A stretch of 64,000 bases of DNA from Streptomyces sp. MspMP-M5. Its GTDB lineage: Bacteria > Actinomycetota > Actinomycetes > Streptomycetales > Streptomycetaceae. Position numbers and translations under genes: made by a program. The stretch spans positions 1 through 64,000 of the forward strand of contig NZ_KB891893.1 of assembly GCF_000373585.1 (NCBI RefSeq). The letters run 5' to 3'. Below are positions 7,151 through 16,175 of the stretch, in pieces; position 1 is the first letter of the stretch, and each line of letters opens with the position of its first letter. The notes beneath the pieces were generated by a model that saw only the letters and a list, made by a program, of their open reading frames with translations, searched no databases and was not told the origin of the DNA.

Positions 7151-7234
7151 CGCGCCGGATCGAAGTGGCACAGACCACGAGCTGCGCGCGGGAATACCGA
7201 TGTGCGGGCTGTGGCTATATTTGAGAGCCTCTAG

Positions 7235-7258
7235 GGCCGGTGTGTTCACGCACCGGCC
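7235..7258 (+). terminator. Terminator of the lasso operon
   Basis: GGCCGGTG (7235-7242) and CACCGGCC (7251-7258) form a perfect 8-bp stem around TGTTCACG, followed by TTCTTC. It lies 85 bases after the acetyltransferase stop and separates the lasso operon from the MFS gene. Confidence 0.75.
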
Positions 7259-7333
7259 TTCTTCGTGCCTGACAATGCCGTCGGCCGCACTTCCACCAAA
7301 CGCTCGCACACCTCGTCGGAGGACCACCGCGCT

Positions 7334-8548
7334 ATGCCCTTGGCCCTGCTCGCCCTTGCAGTCGCCGCATTCGGAATAGGCACCGCAGAATTCGTCATGA
7401 TGGGCCTCTTGCCCAACGTAGCGTCTGACCTCGGGGTGACCGTCCCCACCGCGGGCTGGTTCGTCACCACATACGCACTCGGCGTCGTCATCGGCGCCCC
7501 ACTGCTGACGATGCTAGGCACCCGGCTGCCGCGAAAGCTGACGCTCATCCTGCTCATGGGCCTCTTTACCCTGGGCAATTTCGTGGCCTCGATCGCGCCG
7601 GACTTCGGCACCTTGATCATCGGCCGTGTCTTGGCCGGCCTTCCGCACGGCGCGTTCTTCGGCGCCGGGGCCGTTGTCGCTGCCCGGATGGTCGCAGAGG
7701 AGCGTCGTGCGCGCGCAGTGGCCACCATGTTCCTCGGGCTGACCGTAGCCAACATCGTCGGCGTCCCGGTCGGGACCGCTCTCGGCCAGCACCTCGGTTG
7801 GCGCGCCACATTCCTCGTGGTCACGGGAATCGGCTTGATCGCCATGGTCTCGCTCGCCGCGCTGGTTCCGCCCATCGCAAAGGATCAGCAGGCAGGGTTC
7901 CGGTCCGAGTTCCGCGCACTCGGCAACCGGCAGGTGCTCCTGGGGCTGCTGACGACGGTGTTCGGCTTCGCCGGCGTCTTCGCGGTCTACAGCTACCTGT
8001 CCTCGATGGTCACCCAGGTGACGGGACTCTCGGAGTCGGGCGTCACCATCGTCCTGGCCCTCTTCGGCGTCGGTATGACGCTGGGCGCGCTGGTTGCCGG
8101 CCCGCTCACCGACCGCGCGCTGCGGCCCACGTTGTACGGCTCGCTGGCCGCCCTCGCCTTGGCCCTGCTGGCGTTCAACTGGGCTGTGCACGTTGCGTGG
8201 GCCATGTACCTCGGCGTCGTGGTTCTCGGTGTCGTCGGCTTCATGACAACCACCCCGCTTCAGATGCTCGTGATGATGAAGGCGCAGGACGCGCCCAGCC
8301 TTGCCTCCGCGTCCAACCAGTCGGCGTTCAACCTTGCCAACGCCGGTGGAGCATGGGCAGGCGGCCTCGTCGTATCGGCTGGCTATGGGTGGACGTCACC
8401 GGCTCTGGTCGGCGCTGCCCTCGCGGCGGTCGGCCTTGGCGTCGCCTTGGCCGCGGGGATGTTGGACCGGCGCACCACGGGATCGATCTCCAGGGTTGTC
8501 GCCCGCGGCGACAGCCGGGAGAGCCAGGAAGCGCACGTCTCCGCATGA
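7334..8548 (+). CDS. MFS transporter (Cmx/AraJ-type drug exporter), complete copy
   Basis: A 404-residue protein with about 12 hydrophobic helices. It starts MPLALLALAVAAFGIGTAEF, with the AEFVMMGLLP signature of the arabinose-efflux/chloramphenicol-exporter branch of MFS. Motif A-like LGTRLPRKL follows helix 2. It probably exports a small molecule by proton antiport. It sits just after the lasso cluster, which has no ABC exporter of its own, so peptide export is conceivable, although a terminator lies between them. Its codon use is less GC-extreme than that of the neighbouring paralogue, which suits recent acquisition. Confidence 0.85.
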   Translation: MPLALLALAVAAFGIGTAEFVMMGLLPNVASDLGVTVPTAGWFVTTYALGVVIGAPLLTMLGTRLPRKLTLILLMGLFTLGNFVASIAPDFGTLIIGRVLAGLPHGAFFGAGAVVAARMVAEERRARAVATMFLGLTVANIVGVPVGTALGQHLGWRATFLVVTGIGLIAMVSLAALVPPIAKDQQAGFRSEFRALGNRQVLLGLLTTVFGFAGVFAVYSYLSSMVTQVTGLSESGVTIVLALFGVGMTLGALVAGPLTDRALRPTLYGSLAALALALLAFNWAVHVAWAMYLGVVVLGVVGFMTTTPLQMLVMMKAQDAPSLASASNQSAFNLANAGGAWAGGLVVSAGYGWTSPALVGAALAAVGLGVALAAGMLDRRTTGSISRVVARGDSRESQEAHVSA

Positions 8549-8558
8549 GGATCGCCGT

Positions 8559-8580
8559 CTGGGCGCCAGTAGGCGCCCAG
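8559..8580 (+). terminator. Terminator after the first MFS gene
   Basis: CTGGGCGCC (8559-8567), loop AGTA, GGCGCCCAG (8572-8580): a perfect 9-bp stem 10 bases after the stop codon, without a clear T-run. Confidence 0.65.
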
Positions 8581-8645
8581 GCGGCTTGATCAAGGCTGGT
8601 TGGCTCGGGCACCTGTGTGCTTAACTCAGGACAACCGAGTTCGTC

Positions 8646-9818
8646 ATGATGGGCCTGCTGCCCGACGTCGCGAACGATCTGGGCACCTCCGTGCCCACCG
8701 CCGGCTACCTCGTCTCCGCCTACGCCCTCGGCGTCGTCATCGGCGCACCCCTCCTGACCGCCCTCGGCTCCCGCGTCCCCCGCAAGCGGATGCTGGTGGC
8801 GCTGATGGCGGTCTTCACGGTCGGCAACCTCGCCTCCGCCCTCGCCCCCAGCTTCGGCCTGCTGGTCGCCGGCCGGCTGCTGGCCGGGCTGCCGCACGGC
8901 GCGTTCTTCGGCGTCGGCGCGGTGGTCGCCGCCCGGCTGGTGAAGGAGGGGCGCCAGGCCCGTGCGGTGGCCACCATGTTCCTCGGCCTGACCATCGCCA
9001 ACATCGTCGGCGTGCCGGCCGCCACCCTGCTCGGCCAGCACCTCGGCTGGCGCGCCACCTTCCTCGTCGTGGCCGCCGTCGGCCTGGTCGCGATGGCCTC
9101 CCTGGCCCGGCTGATCCCGCCGCTGCCGGCCGAACGGCACACCGGCCTGGCCCGCGAACTGCGCGCCCTGGGCGACCGCCAGGTGCTGCTCGGCCTGCTC
9201 ACCACCGTCTTCGGCTTCGCCGGGATCTTCGCCGTCTACAGCTACCTCGCCTCGATGATGACCGAGGTCACCGGCTTCGCGGCCGGGTCCGTCCCCCTGG
9301 TCCTCGCCCTCTTCGGCATCGGCATGACGCTCGGCGCGCTGGCCGCCGGACCGCTCACCGACCGGGCGCTGCGCCCCACCCTCTACGTCTCCCTCGGCGC
9401 GCTCGCCCTGGTCCTGGCGGCCTTCCACTTCACCGCCTCCGTGAAGTGGGCGGCGCTGGTCACCGTCGTCCTCGTCGGCGGCATCGGCTTCCTGACCACC
9501 ACCCCGCTGCAGATGCTGGTGATGAACAAGGCGCGGCAGGCACCGACGCTGGCCGCCGCCTCGAACCAGTCGGCCTTCAACCTCGCCAACGCCGGCGGCG
9601 CCTGGATCGGCGGCCTGGTCCTCTCGGCGGGCTGGGGCTGGACCTCGCCGACCCTGGCCGGTGCGGTGCTGGCCGCCGCCGGCCTGGTCGTCGCGGTGGC
9701 GGCCGGCCTCCTGGACCGCGGCGCACCCGACCCCGCCCGGATCGTGGCCCGCGGCGGCGAGCCGGAGCCGGAGGCCGCACCGGCGTCCGCGCCCACGACG
9801 GACGCCGTCAGCCGCTAG
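8646..9818 (+). CDS. MFS transporter, 5'-truncated paralogue
   Basis: A 390-residue close paralogue of the upstream MFS protein, alignable along its whole length (MMGLLPDVANDLGTSVPTAG versus MMGLLPNVASDLGVTVPTAG). The conserved TTEFV preceding ATG 8646 is still encoded at 8631-8645. The codons before it (AGG, CTC) belong to other sequence and are preceded by an in-frame TAA at 8622. The gene has therefore lost the first ~18 residues, half of helix 1, and its own promoter. The remaining frame is intact and GC-rich like the core genome. It may be an inactive native copy replaced by the incoming homologue. Confidence 0.75.
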   Translation: MMGLLPDVANDLGTSVPTAGYLVSAYALGVVIGAPLLTALGSRVPRKRMLVALMAVFTVGNLASALAPSFGLLVAGRLLAGLPHGAFFGVGAVVAARLVKEGRQARAVATMFLGLTIANIVGVPAATLLGQHLGWRATFLVVAAVGLVAMASLARLIPPLPAERHTGLARELRALGDRQVLLGLLTTVFGFAGIFAVYSYLASMMTEVTGFAAGSVPLVLALFGIGMTLGALAAGPLTDRALRPTLYVSLGALALVLAAFHFTASVKWAALVTVVLVGGIGFLTTTPLQMLVMNKARQAPTLAAASNQSAFNLANAGGAWIGGLVLSAGWGWTSPTLAGAVLAAAGLVVAVAAGLLDRGAPDPARIVARGGEPEPEAAPASAPTTDAVSR

Positions 9819-9848
9819 GGCCGTGCGGCGGACCGGTACCGACGAGTC

Positions 9849-9880
9849 GGGGCCGGTACGGAACGGACCGTACCGGCCCC
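9849..9880. terminator. Bidirectional terminator between MFS and nadE
   Basis: GGGGCCGGTACGG (9849-9861), six-base loop, CCGTACCGGCCCC (9868-9880): a perfect 13-bp stem between two convergent genes. Confidence 0.75.
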
Positions 9881-9901
9881 GCCGCCCCCGCCTCCGGAAC
9901 C

Positions 9902-11701
9902 TCAGGCGCCCTCGCGCCAATGGTTGGTGATCGGCAGCCGCCGGTCCTTGCCGAAGCCCTTGGCGGAGATCTTGGTGCCCGGCGGGTACTGCCGGCGCTT
10001 GTACTCGGCGTGGTCCACCAGCCGCAGCACCCGGGTCACCAGCGCCGCGTCGAAGCCCTGCGCCACGATCTCCGCATGGCCCCGGTCGCGGTCGACATAC
10101 AGCTCCAGGATGCGGTCCAGCACCGCGTAGTCCGGCAGCGAGTCGGTGTCGACCTGGCCGGGCCGCAGCTCGGCGCTGGGCGGCTTGTCGATCGTGTGCT
10201 CCGGGATCGGCGGGGGCGTGCCGCGGGCGGCGGCGGCCTCGTTGCGCCAGCGCGCCAGCTCGTAGACGACGGTCTTGTAGACGTCCTTGATCGGGCCGTA
10301 GCCGCCGGCCGAGTCGCCGTAGAGGGTCGAATAGCCGCACGCCAGCTCGGACTTGTTGCCCGGCGCGAGGACGAGGTGGCCCTCCTGGTTGGACAGGCCC
10401 ATCAGGAGCGTGCCGCGCAGCCGCGACTGGAGGTTCTCCTCGGCGAGCCCGGTCAGCCCCAGCGCCGCCATGTAGGAGTCGAACATCGGGCCGATCGGCA
10501 CCGTGCGGAAGTGCAGCCCGGTACGCCGGGCCAGTTCGGCGGCGTCACCGATCGAGTGCTCGGAGGAGTAGCGCGAGGGCATCGCGATCGCGTGCACCTG
10601 CTCGGCGCCGACCGCGTCGCAGGCCAGCGCGGCGACCAGCGCCGAGTCGATGCCGCCGGACAACCCCAGCAGCACGCTGCGGAAGCCGTTCTTGGCGACA
10701 TAGGCGCGCAGCCCGACGACCAGGGCGGTGTAGATCTCCTCCAGGTCGTCGAGGCGTTCGGCCTGCCCGCCGAGGGTCTGCGGCGGGTACGGAGACGGAG
10801 GGCGCGGCGTCAGCCGCTCCGGTGGAGCCGGGGCTTGCACCGGGGGGCCGGCGGAGAGCACGACGTGGTCCACCCGCAGCCCGTCGTCCAGCTCCCCGGA
10901 CGGCGCCTCCGGCGCGGCGGCGGGCAGCTCCAGGTCGACCAGCACACACCCCTCGGCGAACTGCGGGGCCCGTGCGATCACCCCGCCGTCGCGGTCCACC
11001 ACGATCGAGTCGCCGTCGAAGACCAGCTCGTCCTGCCCGCCGATCATCGCGAGGTAGGCGGTGGTGCAGCCGGCCTCCTGGGCCCGCTTGCGGACCAGCT
11101 CCAGCCGGGTGTCGTCCTTGTCCCGCTCGTAGGGTGAGGCGTTGACGGACACCAGCAGCCCGGCGCCGGCGCGGCGCGCGGCCGGCACCCGGCCGCCCTC
11201 CTGCCAGAGGTCCTCGCAGATGGCCAGCGCCACGTCGACGCCGTGGACCCGGACGACCGGCAGGGTGTCGCCGGGGACGAAGTAGCGGAACTCGTCGAAG
11301 ACGCCGTAGTTGGGCAGGTGGTGCTTGGCGAAGCTGAGCGCGACGGCGCCCCGGTGCAGCACCGCGGCGGCGTTCTGCGGGGCGCCGGCGGGCCGGCCGT
11401 AGCGGGGCAGCGCCTGCGGACAGCGGTCGAGGTAGCCGACGACGACCGGGACGTCGCCCAGCCCCTCCGCGGCCAGCCGGGCGGCCAGTTCGGACAGCGC
11501 GGCCCGGCTCGCCTCGACGAACGACGGACGCAGCGCGAGGTCCTCGACGGGGTAGCCGGTCAGTGCCATCTCGGGGAACGCGACGAGGTGCGCGCCCTGG
11601 CCGGCGGCGTGCCGGGTCCAGTGCACGATCGTCTCGGCGTTCCGGGCGAGGTCGCCGACGCAGGAGTCGATCTGGTTGAGGGCGAGACGAAGTTGAGGCA
11701 C
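9902..11701 (-). CDS. nadE: Glutamine-dependent NAD+ synthetase
   Basis: A 599-residue two-domain enzyme that makes NAD from nicotinate adenine dinucleotide, ATP and glutamine. The N-terminal nitrilase domain supplies ammonia: Glu in VAFPEMALTGYP, Lys in LSFAKHHLPNYG and the nucleophile Cys in VALAICEDLWQ are all visible. The C-terminal synthetase domain has the P-loop LLGLSGGIDSALV (about residue 345) and LAPGNKSELACGYSTLYGD. It ends in the usual GFGKDRRLPITNHWREGA. Length and domain order match the actinobacterial form. Minus strand, ATG 11701, followed by the bidirectional terminator at 9849-9880. Confidence 0.95.
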   Translation of the reverse strand: MPQLRLALNQIDSCVGDLARNAETIVHWTRHAAGQGAHLVAFPEMALTGYPVEDLALRPSFVEASRAALSELAARLAAEGLGDVPVVVGYLDRCPQALPRYGRPAGAPQNAAAVLHRGAVALSFAKHHLPNYGVFDEFRYFVPGDTLPVVRVHGVDVALAICEDLWQEGGRVPAARRAGAGLLVSVNASPYERDKDDTRLELVRKRAQEAGCTTAYLAMIGGQDELVFDGDSIVVDRDGGVIARAPQFAEGCVLVDLELPAAAPEAPSGELDDGLRVDHVVLSAGPPVQAPAPPERLTPRPPSPYPPQTLGGQAERLDDLEEIYTALVVGLRAYVAKNGFRSVLLGLSGGIDSALVAALACDAVGAEQVHAIAMPSRYSSEHSIGDAAELARRTGLHFRTVPIGPMFDSYMAALGLTGLAEENLQSRLRGTLLMGLSNQEGHLVLAPGNKSELACGYSTLYGDSAGGYGPIKDVYKTVVYELARWRNEAAAARGTPPPIPEHTIDKPPSAELRPGQVDTDSLPDYAVLDRILELYVDRDRGHAEIVAQGFDAALVTRVLRLVDHAEYKRRQYPPGTKISAKGFGKDRRLPITNHWREGA

Positions 11702-11789
11702 CCCGCCAGTCTAATCGTCTTTCTGACGCAATGGGGGTGCCGCGGCCCGGCCCGAGCGATGCGGGCACCGGTCCGGCCGGGCCCGGCGG

Positions 11790-13868
11790 TCAGTCCCGCC
11801 GGTAGCCGAGGATCGTCATCATCCCCGACTCCGAGTGGTAGACGTTGTGGCAGTGCAGCATCCACAGCCCCGGGTTGTCGGCGTCGAACTCCACCGCGAG
11901 GCGCTGGTTGGGCCGGATGACCGTGGTGTCCTTGCGCGGCCCGCCGTTGGGCAGCCAGAAGCTGTGCCCGTGCAGATGCATCGGGTGCCACATGTCGGTG
12001 TCGTTGCGGAACACCAGCCGCACCCGTTCGCCCGCCCGGATCGGATAGCGCTGCGAGGGGGTGTAGGCGCGGCCGTTGATGGCCCAGTCGAAGCGCTCCA
12101 TGGTGCCGGTGAGCTTCATCCGCAGGATGCGGTCCGGCTGCCGGGTCCGGGCCCGTACGCTCTCGTGCGCCCGGATCCGGTCCGCGGTCATCAGCGGCCC
12201 GTCCAGCTCCCTGGGGTGGACCGAGGGCTCCGGCGGCCGGCCGTCCCCGGTGCGCAGCAGGGCCAGCGCGGTCTTGTTCCGGCCCTTGCCGTCGGCGACG
12301 GCGACCAGCGGGAAGACCCCGGATCCGACGGTGACCATGACGTCGTAGCGCTCGGCCATGCCGATGAGCAGCTGCTCGGCGCGGATGTGCTCGACGGGGT
12401 TGCCGTCGGTGTGCGTCACCGTCATGCGGTGGCCGCCCAGCGCGACCCGGTAGGCGGTGTCGCTGCCGGCGTTGATGAGGCGGATCCGGATCCGGTCGCC
12501 CGGCCGGCAGCGGAAGGTCTCGGGATCTCGCTTCGTACGGCCGTTGATGAGGTGGTACGGGTAGTTCACATTGCCCGGCATGCCGCCCAGCACGCTGCTG
12601 CGGCTGTCGGACGCCAGGAGCCGGGACGGGCCGCTGCGGCCGTGCTTGCCGTGCCCGGGGCCGTCGTCGCGGCGCGCCCCGCGGCTCGCCCGTGCGGTGG
12701 CCATGGACGCGGCGCCCGCGGAGGCGGACGCGCCCGCGGCGGCGGAAGCGGACGAGCCCGCGCCCGCGGAGGCGGTCATGCCGTGCGGGGGCACGCCGCC
12801 CAGGCCGGAGTTGTTCAGGCCCGCGTTCGCCAGGCCGAGGCCCAGGCCCAGACCGTCCATGGCCGGCCGGTTCACGCCCGGGACGAGACCGTCCAGGAGC
12901 CCCGGGCCCACCCGTCCGCCGTCCGCCGCCCCGCCGTCGACGCGGCCGTGACCGCTGTGGCTGCCGGGCTCGTGGGGTCTGCCGGTGCCGTGGGCCGTGG
13001 CGTGGCTGGAGCTGTGACTGGAGCTGTGGCTCTCGTGGCCCGACGGCCGGCGGCCGGGGTCCTTGGGCTTGTGCCCGGCGCCGGACCCGTGCCCGCTGCC
13101 CGGGCCGTGCCCGTCGTGCCCGGAGCCGCCGTCGTGCCCCGAGCCGTGCCCGTCGTGCCCCGAGCCGCCGCCGTGCATGGCGCCCCGGCCGTGGTTCAGC
13201 TCCTCCAGCACGGCGTCCGGGGTGCTGCCGTCCACCCCGTCGAGCCAGTCGTCCAGCACCACGATCCACTCGTGGTCGTACTCCAGCGGCTCCCGGGGGT
13301 CGTCGACGATCAGCGGGGCGTAGAGCCCGTGGTCCTGCTGGACGCCGACGTGCGGATGCATCCAGTAGGTGCCGGGCCGGCTGACCCGGAAGCGGTAGTG
13401 GAAGGACGAGCCGGGCTGGATCGCCCGCTGGGTGACGTCGGGGACGCCGTCCATGTCGTTGCGCAGGTCCATCCCGTGCCAGTGCATGGTGGTGGACTGC
13501 GGCAGGCTGTTGGCCAGCACCACCGACAGGGTGTCGCCCGCGGTGACCCGCAGCTCGTCGCCCGGCAGCCGGTCGCCGTACACCCAGGTGTGGACGGTCC
13601 GGCCGCCGATGTCGATCCGGTCCCTCCGGGCCTCGACGTACAGCCGGCGCACCCGTCCGGAGGCGGCCCGCCGGCTCTCGCAGTCGGCGACCTCCGGGCC
13701 GTGCGGGTCGACATAGCGGCCGCTGGGGGCGCGGTCCTGGTCGGGCCGGCTCTCCGGAGCGGTGGACGCACCGGAGGGGCCGGCGGAGGCAGCGAGCAGA
13801 CCGCCGCCGGCGACCGCGATGCCCGCGCCGAGCACGGCGCGGCGGGAGTGCGTATGAAGGGAATCCAT
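11790..13868 (-). CDS. Multicopper oxidase (Tat-exported) with long low-complexity insert
   Basis: A 692-residue laccase/copper-oxidase. A twin-arginine signal peptide (HSRRAVLGAGIAVAGG, residues 7-22) directs folded export. Copper ligands are present: HWHG (129-132), HPHVG (171-175), HPMHLHGH (628-635) and HCHNVYHSESGMM (672-684, type 1 Cys). Between the first and second cupredoxin domains, residues about 226-418 form a Gly/His/Ser/Ala-rich segment with repeated SGHDGHG units, absent from ordinary family members. It could bind extra copper. Substrate unknown: phenol oxidation and Cu(I) detoxification are the common roles. Monocistronic, minus strand. Confidence 0.9.
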   Translation of the reverse strand: MDSLHTHSRRAVLGAGIAVAGGGLLAASAGPSGASTAPESRPDQDRAPSGRYVDPHGPEVADCESRRAASGRVRRLYVEARRDRIDIGGRTVHTWVYGDRLPGDELRVTAGDTLSVVLANSLPQSTTMHWHGMDLRNDMDGVPDVTQRAIQPGSSFHYRFRVSRPGTYWMHPHVGVQQDHGLYAPLIVDDPREPLEYDHEWIVVLDDWLDGVDGSTPDAVLEELNHGRGAMHGGGSGHDGHGSGHDGGSGHDGHGPGSGHGSGAGHKPKDPGRRPSGHESHSSSHSSSHATAHGTGRPHEPGSHSGHGRVDGGAADGGRVGPGLLDGLVPGVNRPAMDGLGLGLGLANAGLNNSGLGGVPPHGMTASAGAGSSASAAAGASASAGAASMATARASRGARRDDGPGHGKHGRSGPSRLLASDSRSSVLGGMPGNVNYPYHLINGRTKRDPETFRCRPGDRIRIRLINAGSDTAYRVALGGHRMTVTHTDGNPVEHIRAEQLLIGMAERYDVMVTVGSGVFPLVAVADGKGRNKTALALLRTGDGRPPEPSVHPRELDGPLMTADRIRAHESVRARTRQPDRILRMKLTGTMERFDWAINGRAYTPSQRYPIRAGERVRLVFRNDTDMWHPMHLHGHSFWLPNGGPRKDTTVIRPNQRLAVEFDADNPGLWMLHCHNVYHSESGMMTILGYRRD

Positions 13869-14229
13869 GGGGGCAGCACCTCGTGGCGATGGGGGAGCGG
13901 GGGAGCGGCGCGGGTCCGGGGAGGCCGGGGCGGCCCCGGCCGGCGGTCAAGGGCGCGGCGCGGCCGACGCGACGGCCGGGGATATCGGCCGCGGTCCGCG
14001 CAGCGGGTGGCCGGGCCGGGCGGCGGCCTTGCGCTGTTCACCCATCGCGGACCTCTCGACGGCCGGGGACCTACGGACGCAGCCTTGCTCCCGGGGCGCC
14101 GGCCCCCGGAGGTGGCCCATCGCGCCGCGCTCGCCGCGTCCGGTGGACCGTCTGCCTATTCTTGGTCCTCCCACGCCCACGGCATATCCGGCATTTCGGA
14201 CGCGCCGTCGGGATCACCCGAACACCAGG
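13869..14229. other. Divergent intergenic region, nothing further seen
   Basis: Non-coding gap between the multicopper oxidase (minus) and the DUF998-like gene (plus). Open frames here read as low-complexity shadows. It must contain both promoters. I found no clear operator or hairpin. Confidence 0.4.
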
Positions 14230-15018
14230 ATGTCCGTGAGCCCGATCCGCCCCGCCGCAGACGCCCGCACCGGCCCTGCCAGAACGGCCGCCGCCGTCCT
14301 GCTGCTGCTCGGCGCGCTCGCCTACACCGCCTGGGTGCTGGAGCTGGTGATCGCCACCGGCCTGGACCCGGTGCGCGCCTACGTGAGCGAACTGGCCGCC
14401 GCCGACCAGCCGCTCGGCGGCCTGTTCCGCGCCACCGACCTGGTCGCCGGACTGCTGGTGCTGGCCGGCGCGCTCACCGCGCTCGCCGCGGTCCGGCGCC
14501 GGCCCTGGACGGTTGCCGGCCTGAGCGCCCTGGCCCTCTTCGGCGCCGCCACCGCGCTGGACTCCCGGCTGCCGCTGAGCTGCGCCCCCACCAGCGATCC
14601 GGTCTGCGCCGCCCGCGAGACCGCCGGACTGGTCCCGGCCACCCACACCGCGCACGCCGTCAGCAGCACGCTGGCCATGCTCGGCGCACTCGCCGCGCTG
14701 GTCCTGCTGACCGTCGCCGCCCGCCGGTACGGCCACTGGCCCGCGCTCGCCCGCCTCGGCCCGCCCCTGGTGCTCACCCAACTCGCCGCTACCGCCTGGA
14801 CGTTGGCCGAGGTCGCCGCCCTCACCGCGGGCCGGGGCACCTGGGCGCTCGGCGTCGGCCAGCGCCTCCAGGTGCTGCTGGTCGCCCTCTACGTCGCCGT
14901 GCTCGCCGGCTGTCTGGCCCGCGGCGCCCGGGCCGCCCGTGCCGCCGTCCGCAACGCCCACGACGCCCGCCCCGGCACCCCGTCCGTGCCCCAGGACCCG
15001 CCCCGAGGAGCCGCATGA
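14230..15018 (+). CDS. DUF998-type integral membrane protein
   Basis: A 262-residue membrane protein with about six hydrophobic helices, starting MSVSPIRPAADARTG. Helix 1 (AAAVLLLLGALAYTAWVLEL) is followed by YVSELAAADQPLGGLFRATD, the conserved loop of the DUF998 family. No catalytic motif is apparent. Its stop overlaps the next gene by ATGA at 15015, so it is coupled to an alpha/beta hydrolase. A joint role in the membrane is likely, but no substrate can be inferred. Confidence 0.75.
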   Translation: MSVSPIRPAADARTGPARTAAAVLLLLGALAYTAWVLELVIATGLDPVRAYVSELAAADQPLGGLFRATDLVAGLLVLAGALTALAAVRRRPWTVAGLSALALFGAATALDSRLPLSCAPTSDPVCAARETAGLVPATHTAHAVSSTLAMLGALAALVLLTVAARRYGHWPALARLGPPLVLTQLAATAWTLAEVAALTAGRGTWALGVGQRLQVLLVALYVAVLAGCLARGARAARAAVRNAHDARPGTPSVPQDPPRGAA

Positions 15019-15866
15019 ACCCCCGCCCCGCCCCCGGCCGGATGGTGCGCGTCGGCGGACTGCCGCTGCACGTGCTGAGCGAGGGCACGGGCCCGGTCGT
15101 GGTGCTCTGTGCCGGCCTCGGCATGGCGTGGTTCGACTGGGACGCGGTCGCCGCCCGGCTCGTCCCGCACCGCACCGTCGTCCGCTTCGACCGGCCCGGC
15201 CTGGGCCTGAGCGCACCGGCCGCGGCACCGCCCGACCTCGCCGCCGAGGCGGACCGGATCGCCGCCGTCCTGGACGCCCTCGGCCACCGGGCGCCGGCCA
15301 CCGTCGTCGGCCACTCACTGGCCGGCTTCCACGCCGAGGCGTTCGCCCGGCTGCACCCCGCCCGCTGCGCCGGCCTGGTCCTCGTCGACGGCAGCATCGA
15401 GGAGGACCCCCGGCCCCGGCTGCCGCGGACGGTCCGCACCGCCTGGGCGCGCGGCGCGGCCGGCGCGCTCTCCGCCGCCGGCCTGCCGCAGCTCCTCGGC
15501 CCCGCCGCGCGCCGGCTGCTCGCCCGCGCCGGGACGCTGGGCCACCACCCGCGGCGGGGCTGGGAACGCGCCGGCTACCGCACCAGCCGGGTGCTGCGGG
15601 CCTGCGCCCTGGAGAACGCGACCTACCCCTACCAGGCCGCGGATCTCGTCGCGCTGCGCCGGCTCCGCCCGCTGCCCGCGGTCCCCGTCACCGTCCTGGC
15701 CGCCTCCGACGGCAGCGCGTCCCGGAGCCGGCTGCGCTGGCTGGCCCGGCAGCGGGCGCTCGCCGCGGAACTGGGCGGCCGCTGCACGGTCGCCGCCCCC
15801 GCCGGCCACCTGGTCATGACGGACGCACCGGACACCGTGGCCCGGGCCGTGCTGGACCTGGGCTGA
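15015..15866 (+). CDS. Alpha/beta hydrolase
   Basis: A 283-residue alpha/beta-hydrolase-fold protein. The oxyanion-hole region VLCAGLGMAWFDWD comes near residue 30, the nucleophile elbow VVGHSLAGFHAEAF (Ser near residue 98) follows, and the catalytic His is in PAGHLVMTDAPD near the C-terminus. The acid is probably in VLAASDGS. No signal peptide. The ATG overlaps the stop of the DUF998 gene. The closest functional types would be esterases or small-molecule hydrolases; the substrate is not known. Confidence 0.85.
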   Translation: MNPRPAPGRMVRVGGLPLHVLSEGTGPVVVLCAGLGMAWFDWDAVAARLVPHRTVVRFDRPGLGLSAPAAAPPDLAAEADRIAAVLDALGHRAPATVVGHSLAGFHAEAFARLHPARCAGLVLVDGSIEEDPRPRLPRTVRTAWARGAAGALSAAGLPQLLGPAARRLLARAGTLGHHPRRGWERAGYRTSRVLRACALENATYPYQAADLVALRRLRPLPAVPVTVLAASDGSASRSRLRWLARQRALAAELGGRCTVAAPAGHLVMTDAPDTVARAVLDLG

Positions 15867-16175
15867 GCCCCGTCCGCGGCGCACCGCATACCGGCCGAAC
15901 GCCGCCACACGGGCCGCTCAACACCAGGTCAACAGGCGTTCTGTGGCCGTCCAAGACTGGGCCAAGGCCCTCGATTCCGGCGCCGCCGGGCGCTGACCCT
16001 GCTCGCGGCGGGGAAGATGCCGGCAGAAGACGGCGAGGGGGTCACGGTGCGACGGTTCTGATCCAGGCCAAGGGTGCGTAATGTGACGGTAACCCGCCGG
16101 CGTGATACTGGTGGGCCCGAACGCGATGATCCCCGCGCGTGGACAGGCCGAATGACCTGCAAGGATTGGTGAGCC
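15867..16175. promoter_or_regulatory. glnA2 upstream region with a possible promoter
   Basis: A 309-base gap holding the glnA2 promoter. TGTGAC (16082-16087) and GATACT (16104-16109) with 16-base spacing make a plausible sigma-70-like pair, about 67 bases before the start codon. No four-part GlnR box like those at glnA and glnII is present. Confidence 0.35.

Noticed and set aside
8600..8635. tRNA-like attachment site at the island edge
   Set aside because: No cloverleaf could be folded and no direct repeat partner was found at the left end of the segment.
8328..10340. 670-codon frame on the minus strand through both MFS genes
   Set aside because: Shadow of the MFS and nadE genes: Gln/Arg/Gly-rich sequence with no family resemblance.
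11835..15866. 1343-codon plus-strand frame over the multicopper oxidase
   Set aside because: Only its last 283 codons (alpha/beta hydrolase) are real; the upstream part is antisense to the oxidase gene.
16072..16093. GlnR-like half site upstream of glnA2 (minus strand GTTAC-n6-ATTAC)
   Set aside because: Only one a-b half is present, the second element is poor, and the next expected positions do not match. The boxes at glnA and glnII are far better.
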